Assembly (NCBI RefSeq): GCF_002105535.1
Contig: NZ_CP015848.1
Location: 124,001 to 188,000 of the forward strand
Source of the DNA: Magnetospirillum sp. ME-1
GTDB taxonomy: Bacteria; Pseudomonadota; Alphaproteobacteria; Rhodospirillales; Magnetospirillaceae
DNA: 64,000 nucleotides
Reading direction: 5' to 3'
Part shown: in pieces, positions 1-15,000 of the stretch
Position numbering within the stretch: position 1 is the stretch's first letter
Layout: each line of letters starts with the position of its first letter
Translations under genes and position numbers: made by a program
Notes under the pieces: model-generated
Databases searched by the model: none
Told to the model about the DNA's origin: nothing
Seen by the model: the letters and a program-made list of their open reading frames with translations, nothing else

Positions 1-3000
1 ACCACCAGCTCGGCGGAGCCGCTGGCCTTCCATCCGCTGTCGCTCAGCGTGACCTGATTGGCTCCGATCACCACCAGGGCGTTGCTGGTGCCGGTGATGG
101 CGTTGGTGCCGTTCAGCATGGACTGCAGATGGGCGAGGTCGAGGACCGCGTTGTTGTTGCTGGCGTGGCTCAAGTCCAGGACGTCGAAGTTCTGCAACGC
201 GTTGTTCCAGACCGACGACAGATTGAATTGGCTGCCGTTGAAGTTTTCCCACAGCAGGGTGTTGCCGCCGCCGGCGCCGCCGTCGAGGAAGTCGAAGGTC
301 ATGTCCGAAACACCGACCGTGTTATAGCTGCCGTGGCCCACATAGACGTCGTCGCCGCCGTTCAGGTGAACCACCTGGTGGCCGCCGCTGCCGATGACGT
401 AGTCGGCACCGGCGCTCCCGTTGTAATAGCCGCTGCTGCCCAGAAGCGTGGCCGAATGGCCGGTGACCGTCAGACTGGTGGACGACATCACCGGATCCCA
501 TATCCAACCGCTGCCGTTGTTGTCGATGTAGTCGATGCCCTGGACCGAGTCGAACGAGCCCGACAGGCTGCCGGTGCCCCAGGTCATCAGGGTCATGGCC
601 GTCTGTGTTCCCGACATCAGGCCGTGGCTGTTGAGGTCCAGGACACCGTCCAGGCTCAGCGAGCCATAAACCGACAGCCGGTCGGCGCTCCCCTGCCACA
701 GGTCGAACAGCAGATGGGAATTGTCGGTCAGCGTCAGGTCGCCGGCGATGGTCAGGGTTCCGGCCACGCCGGACGTGCCCGGATTGATGTAGCTGTGGTT
801 GACGAGGTCGGCGTCCCAGACGTTCAGGGTGCCGAAACCCTCGATCCGGCCGGTGGAATTGTCGAACACGGCATGGCCCGTGCCGGCGCCATCGGACACC
901 GTGAGCACCGTGGTGTTGCCGGTCAGGGTCAGGGTGGCGTGGTTGTCGAAAGTCCCCACCGTCAGGTTGAGGTCGTCATTCACCTTGATCACGCCGTAAT
1001 TGATCAGATCGGCGGCGGACAGGCCGTAGGTTAAGCTGGCCCCGGCATCGGCCAGGATGGTGCCGTGGTTGGTCAGGATATCGTGAACGGCCAATGAAAC
1101 CGATCCCGCCCCGGTGGACTGCAACTCGATCGTGCCCTGATTGCTGAAGGCGTGTTCGAGGGTTGCAGAGGAGTTGAAGGCGTTTCCGGCCACCAGCAGC
1201 AGGGTGGCCGCGGCGTTCTGGAAGGCCACGCCGATATCGTTGCCCGCTCCCATCATGGACAGGGTGCCGCCCGTCAGGTTGACGGTGCCGCTGCCGGTCA
1301 GCGTGCCGCCGTTCATGCTGGCGCCCTTGGTCAGCATCAGCTTGGCATCGATATGGTCCGTCTGGCCCGTGCTGGCCAGTGCGGTGGTAGACCCAAAGGT
1401 CATGAACGTGCCGCCGCCGGTCAGTCCGCCCGAGGTGAAGTTGAAGTTGCCGAAATCCCTGAACACCATGGCGCTGTTATTGAGCGCCAGAGTGCCGCCG
1501 CTAATGTTGATGATCGAGGCGGTGTCCGTTCCGCCCGCCACGCTCATTCCCAGCGTTCCACCGGACAGCGTCAGGTTGCTGGCGACGGAGGCGGTCGAAC
1601 TGGACAGCCGCAGGCCGCCGATCAGGTCGCTGCCGCTGGAATGCACGACCGTACCGCCGGTAATGGTGGTCAGCGCCAGGGAATCGGGCAGCGTGCCGCC
1701 CCAATTGCTGGCGTTCTCCCAGGCCTGGGATGCCGAGCCCGTCCAGGCCCGCTGATGGTCGTACTCCACCACCCGGATGGTGCGGGTGGAAACCCGGCCG
1801 GCGGCATCCGTCACTGTGTAGGTGAGGACGTCCAGACCGGTCTGTCCGGCGGTGGGGGTATAAGTGTAAGCGCCGGTCGTCGTGTTCAGCGACACGGTGC
1901 CATAGCTGCTGACCAGGGTCTCGGTGGCCCCCGACACAGTCGTGGTGCCGCTGAGATGATAGGTCAGCGCGGTCCCCTCGACATCGAAGGCCGCAAGGGT
2001 TCCCGCCACCGCGCCGCCGCCGACAAAGGCCTGCAGGTTGGTGGCGGACGTCACCGCCGCACTGCCGCTCATGGTCAGGCCGCTGCCGGCGATACCGGCC
2101 GAGGCCATGTTGGGGGCGACCGCCGTGCCGTTCTCGAAGGTCCACCAGCCGGCCAGTCCCGATTCGCCGCCGGTCAGGTAGGTATTCATGTTGGCCACGA
2201 TGTCCGACTGGCTGCGCGCCGTGTTCCAGGCCCGAACATCGCTGATGGCCCCGAAGAACTCGTCGGTTCCGCCGCTGGCGGAATTACCGACGGCGAAGCC
2301 CGCCGCCGGAGCAATGGCGGTGTATCCGCTCCAATGCCCGATATTGGCGCCGTCCAGGTACAGGTCCCAGGTGCTGGTGCCGGTGAGGACCATGGCCACG
2401 TGGTGCCACTTGCCGAGCGACAGCCCGGACGTACCGGTCAAATGAGTCAGACCACCCAGATTGACGGTCAGCATGCCATTGGCGTTGTCCACATAGACGC
2501 CGTATCCGTTACCGCCCGAATTGCCCACCGACATGATCAGCGGGGAGCTGTTCGATGCCGCATCCTGGCGGACCCAGGCTTCCAGCGTGACGTTGCTGGC
2601 CGTGGTCAGCACCGAGGCGGTGGTCGCCGCCGCCGGGCTGCCGCTGCCAAGGGCGACATAGCCACGCGTCGTCATGATTTCCGGGGCCATGTTGTTGGCC
2701 CCGGACAGACTGACCGCCATGCTGCCCGTCGAGGTCAGGGTCTGGCCGCCATAGGCGTCGGTGACGCTGAGCGACACGGTGTCGCCGCCGGTCCACAACG
2801 GATCGGAATGATAAACCGCATTGGCCAGCGCATTGTTGATGCGGTCCAGAGTGCCGGTGAAGCTCACCGTGTGGTCGCCGTTGACGGTGTTGGTGGCGAA
2901 GGTGATGCCGCCGGTCTTGACCAGTTCGATGCCGCCGTGATTGGCCGACAGGGTGACCGACATGGTCTCGCCGGCCAGGCCGCCCACCTCGTCGGACACC

Positions 3001-6000
3001 TGCAGGCCCACCAGGGTGTGGCTGCCGTTCTCGGTCACGCTGAAATTGCTCAGCCCCGACAGGGCCGGCGCGTCGCGCACCGAGGTGACGCCGACACCGA
3101 TGGTCTCGTAGGTCAGGTAGCCGCTGCCGTCATTGATGGCCAGCACGAAATAATCCGAGCCGAAGTAATTGGCGTCGGGGGTGTAGGTGTAGCCGCCGGA
3201 CGTGGTCAGGCCATTGCCGCTGAGGAAGAAGGTGTTTCCGGTCAGCGACAGGGTACCCAGGGTCTGGGTCCCGTTCAGGGTCAGGCTGCCGTGCTGCGGC
3301 CCCTGGGCGATGCTGGCCCAGGTGGGTTTGTAGGTGCTGCCGCCGAAGGTGTCGTACAGGGTGCCCTGCAGCGCCGTGTCCTCGGGGGTGGTCACCACCT
3401 GATCGAACAGCGACGCCTTGGCCCCGGTCATGGTCACCGAGGTGGCGGTGCCGCTGCCGGTGCCGGTGGTGTCCGGCGCCGTACCCGAGGCGAGGTTGTC
3501 CAGTCGCCAGTTGCCCGCCAGATGATCCTCACCGCCGCTGAGGCGGGTGGACACAAAGCTGTTGATCTCGCTGGGGGTGCGGGCGTCCTTCCACACGCGG
3601 ACGTCGGACATCAGGCCGTCGAAATAGCTGCCGCCGACATTGGCGTCATGGCCGATATCGAAGGAGCTGATGGCCGACAGACGGGTGCCGCTGAAGGCGG
3701 ACGAGGTGCCGACGTTCTGGCCATTCACATAAAGCATGGCCACGTTGTTGCTGACCACCACGGCCACATGGCTCCACAGGCCGATATCGGCCATGGGACC
3801 GGATAGCGAGAGGCCTCCGGTGCCGCCGGCACCGTCCATGGTGAATTTCAGCTGGCCGCCGGCGACCTCCAGATTGAACAGATTATAGGCCGAGCTGGTG
3901 GCCGACACGATGGTCTGATGGGCCGAGGCGGTATCGGGCCGCACCCAGGCTTCCAAGGTGAAGTCGCCCGAGAAGTCCATCTGGGAGGTGTTGGCCACGT
4001 GCACGGCGCTGGTGGAGCCGTTGAAGTCCGATACCTTGCCACCGGTATTGACGTTGATGGGGGCAGAACCGGTATCGAACGCCCAGTTGCCGAGCAGGCT
4101 GGAGGCCGCAACCGACAGGGCCCCCTGGCTGGCCGCCGACTGGATCTGCCCCACGGACAGCGAGGTGTTCCATACCGCCAGATCGGAGATGTCGCCGGTA
4201 AAGGGGAGCTGCATCCACTGGTAATTGAGATTGCCGATCTCGGCAGCCCCCGGCTGGATGTTCAGAGCCTGGGAAAGGGTGGCGGTGCCATCCTGAGCCC
4301 CGTCGATGTAAAGGGCGACATGGCTGGCGCCGTCATAGGTCACCGCCACGTGGTGCCAATTGCCGTCATTGACCGTTGCGGTGGAGGCTGGGCCGGACAC
4401 GCTCTGGCCATCGAAGTGCAGATTGCCGTTGCTGACATAGAACTCGGCGGTGCCGCCCACCGCCTGGGTTCCGATGCTGAGGATCTCGCCCCGCCCCGTG
4501 TCGGTGGTGCGGATCCAGGCGCCATAGGTGAAGGCCCCCGCGCCGGTAGCCAGCGAGGACTGGCTGGCGACGATGAGACCGGCGCCGGACGAACCGTCCA
4601 TATGCACGGCGGAGTGCGTGCCACTGACCGTCAGCGTGGCGCCGCCGGCCACGGTCAGGCTATGGCCTTGGCCGCTGAGGTCGCCGAAGGCGGAGCGGGC
4701 GCCAAGCGTCAGGTTGTGGCCGCCGGTCTCGTCCAGCAGGGTGGCGACGCCGTTGGCGCTGTAAAGCCGGTTCATGTTCCACTCGGCCTGCAGATGGTCG
4801 GGTGAGACGGCTTCCGTGCGATGCCAGCTGGCATAGATCTCGGCTGGCGTGCGGACGTCGTCGAAGACCCGGACCTGATCCATCTGGCCGACAAAGCTGC
4901 CGCCATCGGCCGCAGTCCCGCCCAGGAACAGATTGCCGGCACCGGTGAAGTCATTGCTGGTCGTCATGGTGCCAGCCACCACACCATTGCGATACAGGGT
5001 CAGCAGGTTGGCATCGGCGTCATAGGTCCCGGCCCAATGGGTCCAGGTACCGGCCGTGGCCGGGGTGGGATCGGTGACCGCGACACCGCCGCTGCTGCCG
5101 TCCAGCGAGAAGCGCAGGTTGCCCGAGGCGTCGAAGCCCACGTACAGGCCCTGGCCCGAGCCGCCGCTTCCCTCGGCCAGCAGGGTCTGGGCATTGGCAT
5201 GGCCCGCCGCCTTGTTGGCCCAGAACTCCCAGCTGAAGGACTTGGACGCCAGGGCGATGCCGCTGGCCGAGGCATAGCCGCTGCCGTCGAACTGCAGGCT
5301 GCCGCGCGCCGCGCCGGCTCCCACCAGATCGACCAGACTCTCGGTGCGGATGGTCAGCATCTTGACGGTGTGGTTGCCGTCGCTGCCCACCGCGTCCACC
5401 GTGAAGGTATCGACCCCGTGCCAGCCGGTATTGGGGGTATAGGTGAAGCTGCCGTCGGAATTGAGCGCCAGGCTGCCGTGGACCGGATTCCCGCCGGACG
5501 CCACCGCCCAGGTGACGAGGCCATTGGCGCTGGTCGGCGCCTCGGCCGCCAGGGTGCCGTGATAAGGCGAGCCGTAGGCGGCCACCACCGCGTCGTCATA
5601 AAGCGGCGCATCGGTCTGGACGAAGGTCAGGGTGCCGGTGACGGTGCCGTCGTTGAGGCTGGCGGTGGTGGCGTCCTGCACGACGCCGCCGCTGGCCGCA
5701 TCCAGGCGCCAGTAGCCGGCCAGGCCGGATTCGGCACCGGTCTGCTCGTTGTTCATGGCGGCGACGATCTGGGGCTGGGCCAGGATGCCGTTCCAGATGC
5801 GCGCCTCGGCCATGTCGCCCACATATTGCGCCGTCGGACCGTCATAGCGGGTGGCCAGCTGAATGGCGCCGCTGACGTTGTAGTCGCCGATGGTTCCCGT
5901 CCCGTCGGCAACGCCATCCACGTAGATGGTATAGGCCGCGGCGGTGCCACTGATGTTGGTCAGGGTGACGGCCACGTGATGCCAAAGCCCATCGGCCACC

Positions 6001-9000
6001 ACGCTGTTGCCCGCCACCGATCCGGCGTCCCCGGCGGTAGCCAGATGAATCTTTCCGTCCACGCTGGAGTAGATCCAGAAGCCCTGCCCGTCCACATTGG
6101 AACCGGCGGTGAAGATCATCTGCGCCTGCGAGGTGTCGGAGGTGCGGATCCACGCCTCGTAAGTGAACGGTCCCGCCCCCTGGGCGACGGACGATCCCAG
6201 GTTGATGCGGGTGCTGCCGCCGAAATGGGCCGCCATCTCGGGCACCACGGCCATGACCGGCGGATTGCTGGACGGCAGGATCAGGTCGTGGCCGTTGCCC
6301 GACAGGTCCTGGGTGCCGCCCCGGCCGTTCCAATAGCCGACCAGCCCGGATTCATTGCCGTCCAACACCTGATTGTAGCTGGCCCCCATGTCGTAGTCGG
6401 AACGGCCGTAGCTCCAGACCCGCACGTCGGAAATGGCCCCCTTGAACCCGGCGGCGAGAGTGCCGCTGGTCATGGTCTGGCCCACCCAGAGGTCGGCGGT
6501 GGTGGGATTGTACGAGGTCGTGAAGCCCAGATTGGCTGTCGGCACGGAACTGCCGTTGAAGGAATGGGTGGTGCCCACTTCCTCGCCATTGACGTAGAGG
6601 TGGAAGGTGCCGCCGGTATTGCTCACCGCCACATGGGCCCACTGGCCGGCACCGAAACCGGCGCCGACGGTGGTGACGTTGCCGGTCTGGGTGCTGGACG
6701 CCACGTCGAAGCTCAACTGGTTGCCCACCAGTTGCAGGGTCATGTGCTGGGTGCCCATGAACTTGGACAGGATCGACTGGGTGCCGCTGAGGCTGGTGGG
6801 GTTGATCCACGCCTCCATGGTGAAGTCGCCAGATCCCAGCCAGGCGATGTTGCCCTGCGCGGTCACCGATCCGTGGTTGCTGCCGTCCAGGATCAGTTGG
6901 CCCATATGCTGGCGGGCGCCGATGATCTCGGTGGGGTCCTCGATTCGCACCGCCACGGTCTGGCTGGTGGACACGCCGCCGGCGGTGGCCACCAGGGTGA
7001 AGCTGTCCAGCCCCTCGTAGGTGCTGTTGGGCTTGAAGACGAAGCTGCCGTCGGCGTTGATGGTGACGGTACCGTTGGCGGGCTGCGCCCCCACTGTGTA
7101 GGTGATGGCGGCGCCGGTTCCGTCATGGGCCACCAGGGCGCCATGATACTGGCCGCCGCGCGGAATGCTGATGCCGTCGTCGTAGGTCTGCAGCGTCGTG
7201 GCGGCCTGCACCACGTTGGTGACCCCGGTGGGCAGGATCAGATCGTTGCCGTTGCCCGAGGCATCGGCCAACCCCGTGCCCTGCCAGGATGCCACCAGGC
7301 CATCATCCGACTCGTTATTGGAGGGCATCGCCTTGAAGATGTCCTCGGCGCTGCGCTCGACACCCCACAGGCGGATATCGGCGATCTGGCCGGCGAAGGC
7401 GGTGGTGGAATCCAGGCCGGTGCCGGCCTGATTGCTGCGCGCCCCGATGGTCAGCGGATAGGAGTTGGAGACATCGGCATCCAATGCCGAGACGCTCTTC
7501 ACCGGCTGGCCGTTGACGTAAAGGGTGTACTGGTCGCCGCCGCGGGTGACCGCCAAATGGCTCCATTGATGGGCCGAGATGCTGCCGCCTTGCAGAATGA
7601 TGACGCCATTCAGCATCAGGGTCGGGGTGCCGGTGTCGATGTAAAGCGCCAGGCCGGTACTGGTGGTGCCACCCTTGGCGATCACATTGCGCTGCCCCGC
7701 GATGACGTCCGGGTTCACCCAGGCTTCCATGGTGAAGTCGCCGGCGCCGGGATCGAACTTGTCGCCCGCCGACAGGTAAGTGTTGGTGCCGTCGAAAGTG
7801 AAGGCCTGGGTCTGGCGGTTGCTGGCCACCAGATCGGCATGGCCGGAGGTGGTCCAGGTGGCGGACGCCTGGGTGGAGAAGCCCACGCCGCTACCCGACA
7901 GGGTGCCGGTGTAGCCGTTGCCGCTGCCGTCCGCCGCCGTGCCGCCGTCGAAATTATAGCTGGCCAGCAGCCCGGTCGTGGAGGTGGTGATACCGTTGTA
8001 ATCGGCGCTGATCTGAGTGGCGTCCCGCGCTCCGCTCCAGATCTTGAAGTCGTCAAGGCTTCCGTTGAAATTACGCGGATCGTTGGCGGCACCGAAGATC
8101 GTGCCGATGTCGAACGTCCCGGTGGCGGCATAATCGGCCGACGCGGTGCGCGACGCCACCGCCTGGCCATTCATGTACAGGGTCTGGACATTCGTGGCGG
8201 CGTCGTAGGTCGCCGCCCAATGGATCCACTGGCCCATATGATTGTAGCCGCTGGGGTCGGTATAGGTGAGGTCGTCGCCGCCCCAGAACCCGAAGCGGAC
8301 CTGGTTGCCGGTGCTGCCGCCGCCATTGTTCAGGAAAGCGAAGAACAGCCCGTGGTCGGTAGCGACACTGGCGGGATTGTCGGTCTGGGTGAAGACGAAA
8401 TCGTCGCTGTTAATCTCGTTGCGCTTGGCCCAGAACTCGACGGTGAACGACTGGTTGGCCACGTTAATGCCGGAGACCGAGATCTGGCCGGTCGCTCCGT
8501 CAAAGGTCGCCACTCCGGATCCGATCGTGGCATAGCTGCCATTGTGATTGCCGGTCTGATCGTAGGCGATGTTTCCGTGGCCCTCGTCCAGCTTCCAGTA
8601 GCCGGCCAGCTTATCCTCGTGGCCGCTCAATTCCTGGTTCATCATCTGCTGGATGTCGCTCGCGCCAAGCGCCTTCGACCAGACGGTGGCTTCAGCCATG
8701 TCGCCGCCGCTTCCCAGGGTGAAGCCCAGGCGGGAGGAGGTGCCGATTGTCGCGACGTTGGTGTAGCCGCTGGATGTTCCTGCCGCTACGCCATCGATGA
8801 AATAGGTGGCGGTACCCGCGCCGTTATAGCTGACCGCCACGTGATGCCACAGGCCGTCGTTCACCACCGGGCCGGACGATGCCGCAGCACCCAATTGGGT
8901 GGTATTCAGCTGCAAACTACCATCTGTGTTAAGGCAGAGGGCAATGCCGTTAAATCCGATGCCGTAGCCGATCTCGATAAGTCTCGTGGCCACTGTACTG

Positions 9001-12000
9001 GTGGTTTTCACCCAGGCCGCATAGGTGAAGGAATCACCATCATTGACGGCAAGGGTTGAGCCGCCGCCGAGATCAACACTCTGGCTGGGCCCGAAATGGG
9101 CCGCCCGCAGGGGCGGTGCCCCCACACGGCCGGCACTGCCCAGGTTCAGATAGGCGCCGGAATCCACGTCGTTGCCGGTGCCGCTGCCGTGGTCGCTGTC
9201 GAAGTCCCACTGGCCGATCAGGCCGGGGGTCTGTTCGGACTCCAGCACGCTGCCGGCCTCGACCTGGGCGGAGGTCAAGGTGGTGTTCCATATCTTGAGG
9301 TTGTCGAACATGCCCTTGGAGAACAGGGTCCCACCGGTCAGCTCGCCGCCGACCACCATGGAGGACAGCGAGGTCAGGGCCGATGTTCCGCCCATGCTGT
9401 CCACGGCCATGCCCGCCAGGTCGCCGTCGACGTAAAGCCGCGCCACGCCGGAATCATAGTTGATGGCCACATGGTGCCAGGACGAGGCGGAGATGGTCGC
9501 CCCGGCCGGATTGATTCCGTTGCCGCTGGCGTCCTGATCGACGTACAGGCCGATATGACCGGTGTTGTCGATGGTGGCCTTCAGCACGGCCATGCTGCCG
9601 GTGCCCAGGCTGAACAGGGTCTGGCTTCCCGCCGTGCTGAGATTGACGTCGAACTCGACGGCCATCTGCTGGCCGGCGAATTCCGTGCCGGGCAGCTGGA
9701 TGCTGGCCGCCTTGCCGGTGCCATTGGCGAACAGCACCGAGGTGCGCTCGGCCGCGCCCGCCACGCTGACCGGATTGGCCACGTCCACCGCATAGGTCTT
9801 GGTGGCGGTGGCGGTGCCGTCGCTGATCTGCAGGGTGAAGGAATCGGCCCCCACATAGCCGGCGGTCGGCGTATAGGTGAAGGTCCCGCCCGCACCCAGG
9901 CTGAGCACGCCATGGGTCGGCGTGGCCGAGGTGGTCAGGGTAAGGGTCGAGCCCGCGTCCTGGTCGTAGGTCAGCACGCTGCCATGGACGGCCTGACCGG
10001 CCAGGGTGGAGAAATGGTCGGCGCCGGTGGGCGCATCCGTGGGCGGCCCGTCGGCGGCGGTGACGTTGCCGGTCGCCGTGGGGACCGGGCCAAACAGGTT
10101 GACGATCCGGTCGTCCTGCATGGTCCAGGTGCCAAGCAGGTTGGTCTGGGTACCGGGGATAGCCGGCCCCATGTCGGACTGGACTTCGGCCAGGGTGCGC
10201 GTCGTGCTCCAGATCTTCACGCCGGCGATGTCACCGTTGAAGTTCTGGGCGGCGGTGCCCGGCGCCCCCGAATTGCCCAGATAGACCGGACCGCTCAGGT
10301 TGTAGGCGTTGATGGTGGCGGTACCGTCAAGCCGCCCATCGACGTAATAGGTAACCGCTCCATTGCTGGCCACGACGCCGGCCACATGGTGCCACTGGCC
10401 ATCGGCCACGGTTGCGGTGCCAAGCGTGATGGCCCCGTTCTGGGACTGCCCGACGCCCAGCTTGCCATTGGCGGCCACATAGAGGGACATCCCGGTATTC
10501 ACGCCATCCTGGCCGACGAAGACGATGGTCTGGTTGATGGCGGAACTGGTCTTGATCCAGGCCTCGAACGTCAACGGCCCGCTGCCCTGGGCGATGGAGT
10601 TGCCGATGGTGATGGCAGCCGACGCCGAACCATCGAAATGCATGGCCTGGCTGTCGATGACATCCGGAATGCTGGCGTTGCCCACCGGCACCAGATCCGG
10701 TCCGGCGGCGTTGACGGCCGTGACCAGCCCGGACCCGCTCACATGGTCGAAGGTCCAGGCGCCCAGCAGGCCGCCGCCTCCGTTGGGTTCGAGGCCCTTG
10801 CCTTCCACCACCTGGGCGCCGGTGCGCGCCGTCTCCCAGACCCGGACGTCGTCGATCAGGCCGCGGAACGTCGTGGTGTTGTCGATCGCCTGGGCGCCGC
10901 CGTGCATGCCGCCGATCATCAGATCGGTGGCCGCCGGCAGGGCGGTGGGCGTCGCCACCACCACGGTGTCGATCACCTGGTTGTCGGCGTAAAGCCGGTA
11001 GATTCCATCGTCGCGGACCACGGCCACGTGATGCCACTGGCCGTCGTTCAGCGTACCGCTGCCCTGCAGCGTCCAGGCACCGGTCGTCCCGGTATCGGGC
11101 GACAGGAAGGTCAGCTTGCCGTTCACCAGCGCCAGGGCGAAGGTGCCCTGCGTTCCGCCGATGCTGTTGCCCTGGCCGATGATGATCTGAGTCGCATTGG
11201 TGGCGTCGCGGGTGCTGATCCAGGCTTCCAGGGTGAAGTCGCCGGTGTTCTCCTTCAGCAGCGGACCGGCCACATAGGCGCCCATGCCGTTCAGATAGGC
11301 GGCATCGTTGTCTATGGACAGACCGCGCAGCATGGGGGCGTGGTTTCCGGGGCTTTGGACCACCAGATTGACCACCGCCGGCATGGAGGTCAGGCTGCCG
11401 TCGCTCACCGTGTACTTGATGGTGTCGGTGCCGTAGAAGCCGTAATCGGGGGTGTAGACGAACTGGCCGGTGGCCGGATCCAGGGTCAGCACGCCGTGGC
11501 TGGGCTGGCCGGTGACCGTGCCGCTGAGCAGGGAATAGGTCAGCGCCTGGCCATCGGGATCGCTGCCGGTCAGGGTGCCGCTTAAGCTGCCGTCATTGCT
11601 GACGGTGAAGGTGGAGCCGCCGCGCTCGGCGATGACCGGGGCGATGCTGCCCGTGGTGGGCAGCCCGTTGACGCTGGAATCCACGGCGGTGGGGGTGTTG
11701 CTGTCCAGGCGCCAATAGCCCGACAGACCCGCCTCGTAGCCGTGCAGCTCCACATTCATGTTGGCGGCGATCTCGGCCTGGGTGCGCACGCCGTGCCACA
11801 CCCGCACCTCGTCGATCTGGCCGCTATAGGCGTAGCCGAGAGTGCCGATGGGCTGGCCGATGCCCAGCGAGCCGTTGTCGCTGACCGGCAGCGGCGCCGC
11901 GGCGATGGTGGCCGAGCCATAGAGGACGCCGTCCAGGTACAGAGTCACCACTCCGGCGCTGTCGAAACTGGCGGCGATGTGGTGCCAGGTGCCGGTGAAG

Positions 12001-15000
12001 GTGGTGGCGCCGGCAACGGTCAGAGCAGTCCCGCCCACCACCGGAACCAGGGTATAGCTTCCGGCCGTGGCGCCTTCCTTGATGAACAGGCCGTATTCGA
12101 CGCCGCCATTGGTGACGCCGCGCGCCACCACGGCATGCATGCGGTCCAGGGTCTCATAGGATTGCGGCTTGACCCAGGCTTCCAGGGTCACCGCGTCGGC
12201 GAAGGCCAGCTTGCCGCCGTCATTGACGGTCAGCGCATTGGCGTTGGTGCCGGTCATGGACATGGCGTAGCCGGCCCCCACCCCGGCCACCGGGGCCTGG
12301 TTGACGGGCTGCACGAAGATGGAAACGGTCTGCGGCGCCAGGGTGTTCTGGCCGTCGCTGAGGCGGACCTGGAACGAATCCGAAGTAAAGGTCGAACCAT
12401 CGTTGTAGTAGTTCAGGCCCATGGTGCCGGCATTGATGTCGCCGGCATTGAAGGAATCGCCCACCGCAAGCACGCGGCCGTTGATCACCAGCGCGCCGTG
12501 ATCGGGCGTATCGGTGACGATATAGCTCAGCTGCGACGCCGGGCCGCCATCGGGATCGGTACCGTTCAGCCCCATGGTGCCGGACTGAATGTTCAAGACG
12601 CTGCCCCGGCCGGCGAAGACGGCGGTCCCCACCGTCAGGGTCGGAGCGGCATTGGCGGCGTTGACCGTGAACGACACCGAACTGGCCGAGGCCATGGTGC
12701 CGCCCATGCCGTCGCTGATGGTGAAGTTGAACGACGAGGTGCCGGTGGTGCCCGCCGCCACGTACTTGATCAGGTCGGCGGTGACGTCGGCCTGGGTGAA
12801 GGTGCCGCCGGCCGCCAGGGTCACGCCGTTCTTCAGCAAGGTGCCGGAGCCCGGGATGGAGCCCAGGGTGTAGACCAGCTTGGAATCGCCCACCTGGATG
12901 CCGTCCGCGGGACGCAGATAGGCCTCGTTCAGGGTGAAGGTGCCCGACGCCCCCATGGTCAGGGAGGGCGGCACCAGGGTGATGCCGTGGCCGTCATAGC
13001 CCACATTGGCGGTGAAGGTCTGGGCGACGGTGTTGCCGTGGCCATCGCTGGCGTTAATGATGAACGTGTCGCTGCCGGCATAGCCGGCATCGGCCTGGTA
13101 ATTGACCGTGTTGGCGTTGACCGTCACCGTGCCGTGGGCGGTCTTGGTGCCGCCCGACAGCGTGAAGGTCAGCGCATCGCCATCGGGATCGAGGGCGTAC
13201 AGATTACTGCCGCTGATACTCCCGCCATTGGTGACCGAGAACGTCGTCACGGTGGAGCCGCCGACCTGCATGCCCTGCCACACCGGAGGATCCTCCACCG
13301 GCGTGATGACGAGGTTGGCCGTCCCGATATCGACGCTGAACGCCGAGGTGCCGCCGCTGATGGTGGCGTCCACCTTGGTGCCGTGGACCGAGCCGTCGCT
13401 CTGGTCCCAGGCCCGCCACGAGAAGGTGGCGCCGCCGTTTGCATTGGGATTGGCGAAGAAGCGGACCTTGTCGGTGGACGACAGCAACAGCGCCTGGGCG
13501 GTCGACACCGTACCGAAGTCGATCCAGTTGCTACCGCCGTCGATGCTGTATTCCCAGTGACCGCCGGTGAGGCTGGCGCTGGTCACCGCGATGCCCTTGG
13601 GCAGGCCGGTGCCATCGGGATCGGTGACCCCGGTTGTCAATGCAGAAACCAGAGTGCCGGTGTTCGCGGCGGGGCTGATATCCTCGACAATCGTGCCGAT
13701 GACCGGAGGCGTCAGGGCCAGCGTCGAACTGGTGAAGGTCGGCGTACCGTAAAGCGTCAACCCCGTGCTGTCGCTCAGCGGCAGGTTGACGAGAAGGTTG
13801 CCGCCGCTCCCCGACAGCTGGACGTTCATATTGTCCTGAATCTGCTGCTGGGTGCGTGCCTCGTACCACACGCGAACGTCGGCAACACTGCCATCCACGG
13901 TGTAAGGTCCGTTGGTCCAGGGACCACTGCCGATATAAAGGTTGCCAGTGGCCGAGGTGGTGGCGTTCTGGGCGTTGTCCTGGGCGACCTGGATACCGTT
14001 CCGGTAAATAGTGCGCACATGTGCGTCGGCATCGAAGGTGCAGGCCCAATGCACCCATTGGCTATTGGCCGCGTTCGGGTCGGTATAGCTGAGATCGTTA
14101 CCCAGGAACCCGAAATAGAACTGGTTGTTCAGGTAACCGGCAAAGACGCCGGTATTGGTCACAACCGACGACTGTCCCACTCCGATGACGGTGTTGACAT
14201 GGCCGGCATTGATGTAGGAGTGCTCGTTCGCCCAGAATTCGATGGAGAAACTGTGGTTTGCCAGGTTGACTGACGGTCCGGTGGCGTAATTGCCGCTACC
14301 CAGATTCATCGCCGTGATGCCGGTCGCCAGGACCGGCGCGTCGTTGGCGCCGCTCACCGTGACGGTGGAGGTGATTGGGCTGCTGGAGGCACTGCCATCG
14401 CTAACCGTGAGGTTCAGGACACGGCTGCCGTTGGACAGGGTGTCGAGCGTATTGGAATACGTCACCGAGCGGATGGCGTCCTGATAGTTGGTCAGGCTTG
14501 CCGACCCCGTCAGAACCATCGTGCCATTGGCGTAGCTGCCGGTGATGCCGTACAGATTGCCGAAGGTCAGCGTATCGCCGGCCACCGCACCGCCAATGAC
14601 AATGGTGGCGCTGGACAGACTCGCGCTGTCGATATCGAGGACCGTGGCGCTGGCGAACGGCGTGATGGCCCCGGCACCCTCGGCATAGGCCACCGTGACG
14701 GCTCCGCCGGCAAAGGCGGCCGATCCATCCCCCGTCCAGGCTGCGGCATGAGTGCCCTTGATGTCGGCCAGCGAACCGTTCATGGCCCAAGCGCCGATCA
14801 ACGTCGGATCGCCGATCGTGGCCACGGATTGCACCGTCGCAAAGGCGTCGGCCGGATACTTGGCAACGTTCCACAGGCGGGCATCACGCAATTCGCCCGC
14901 AAAGTGCGTTGTACTGTCGTAGCCGATCTGTACCGGCACCGTCGCCGGATTGAACGATCCCATCAACGATGCGTTGTTGCCGACACCGTCGACGGCCAGG

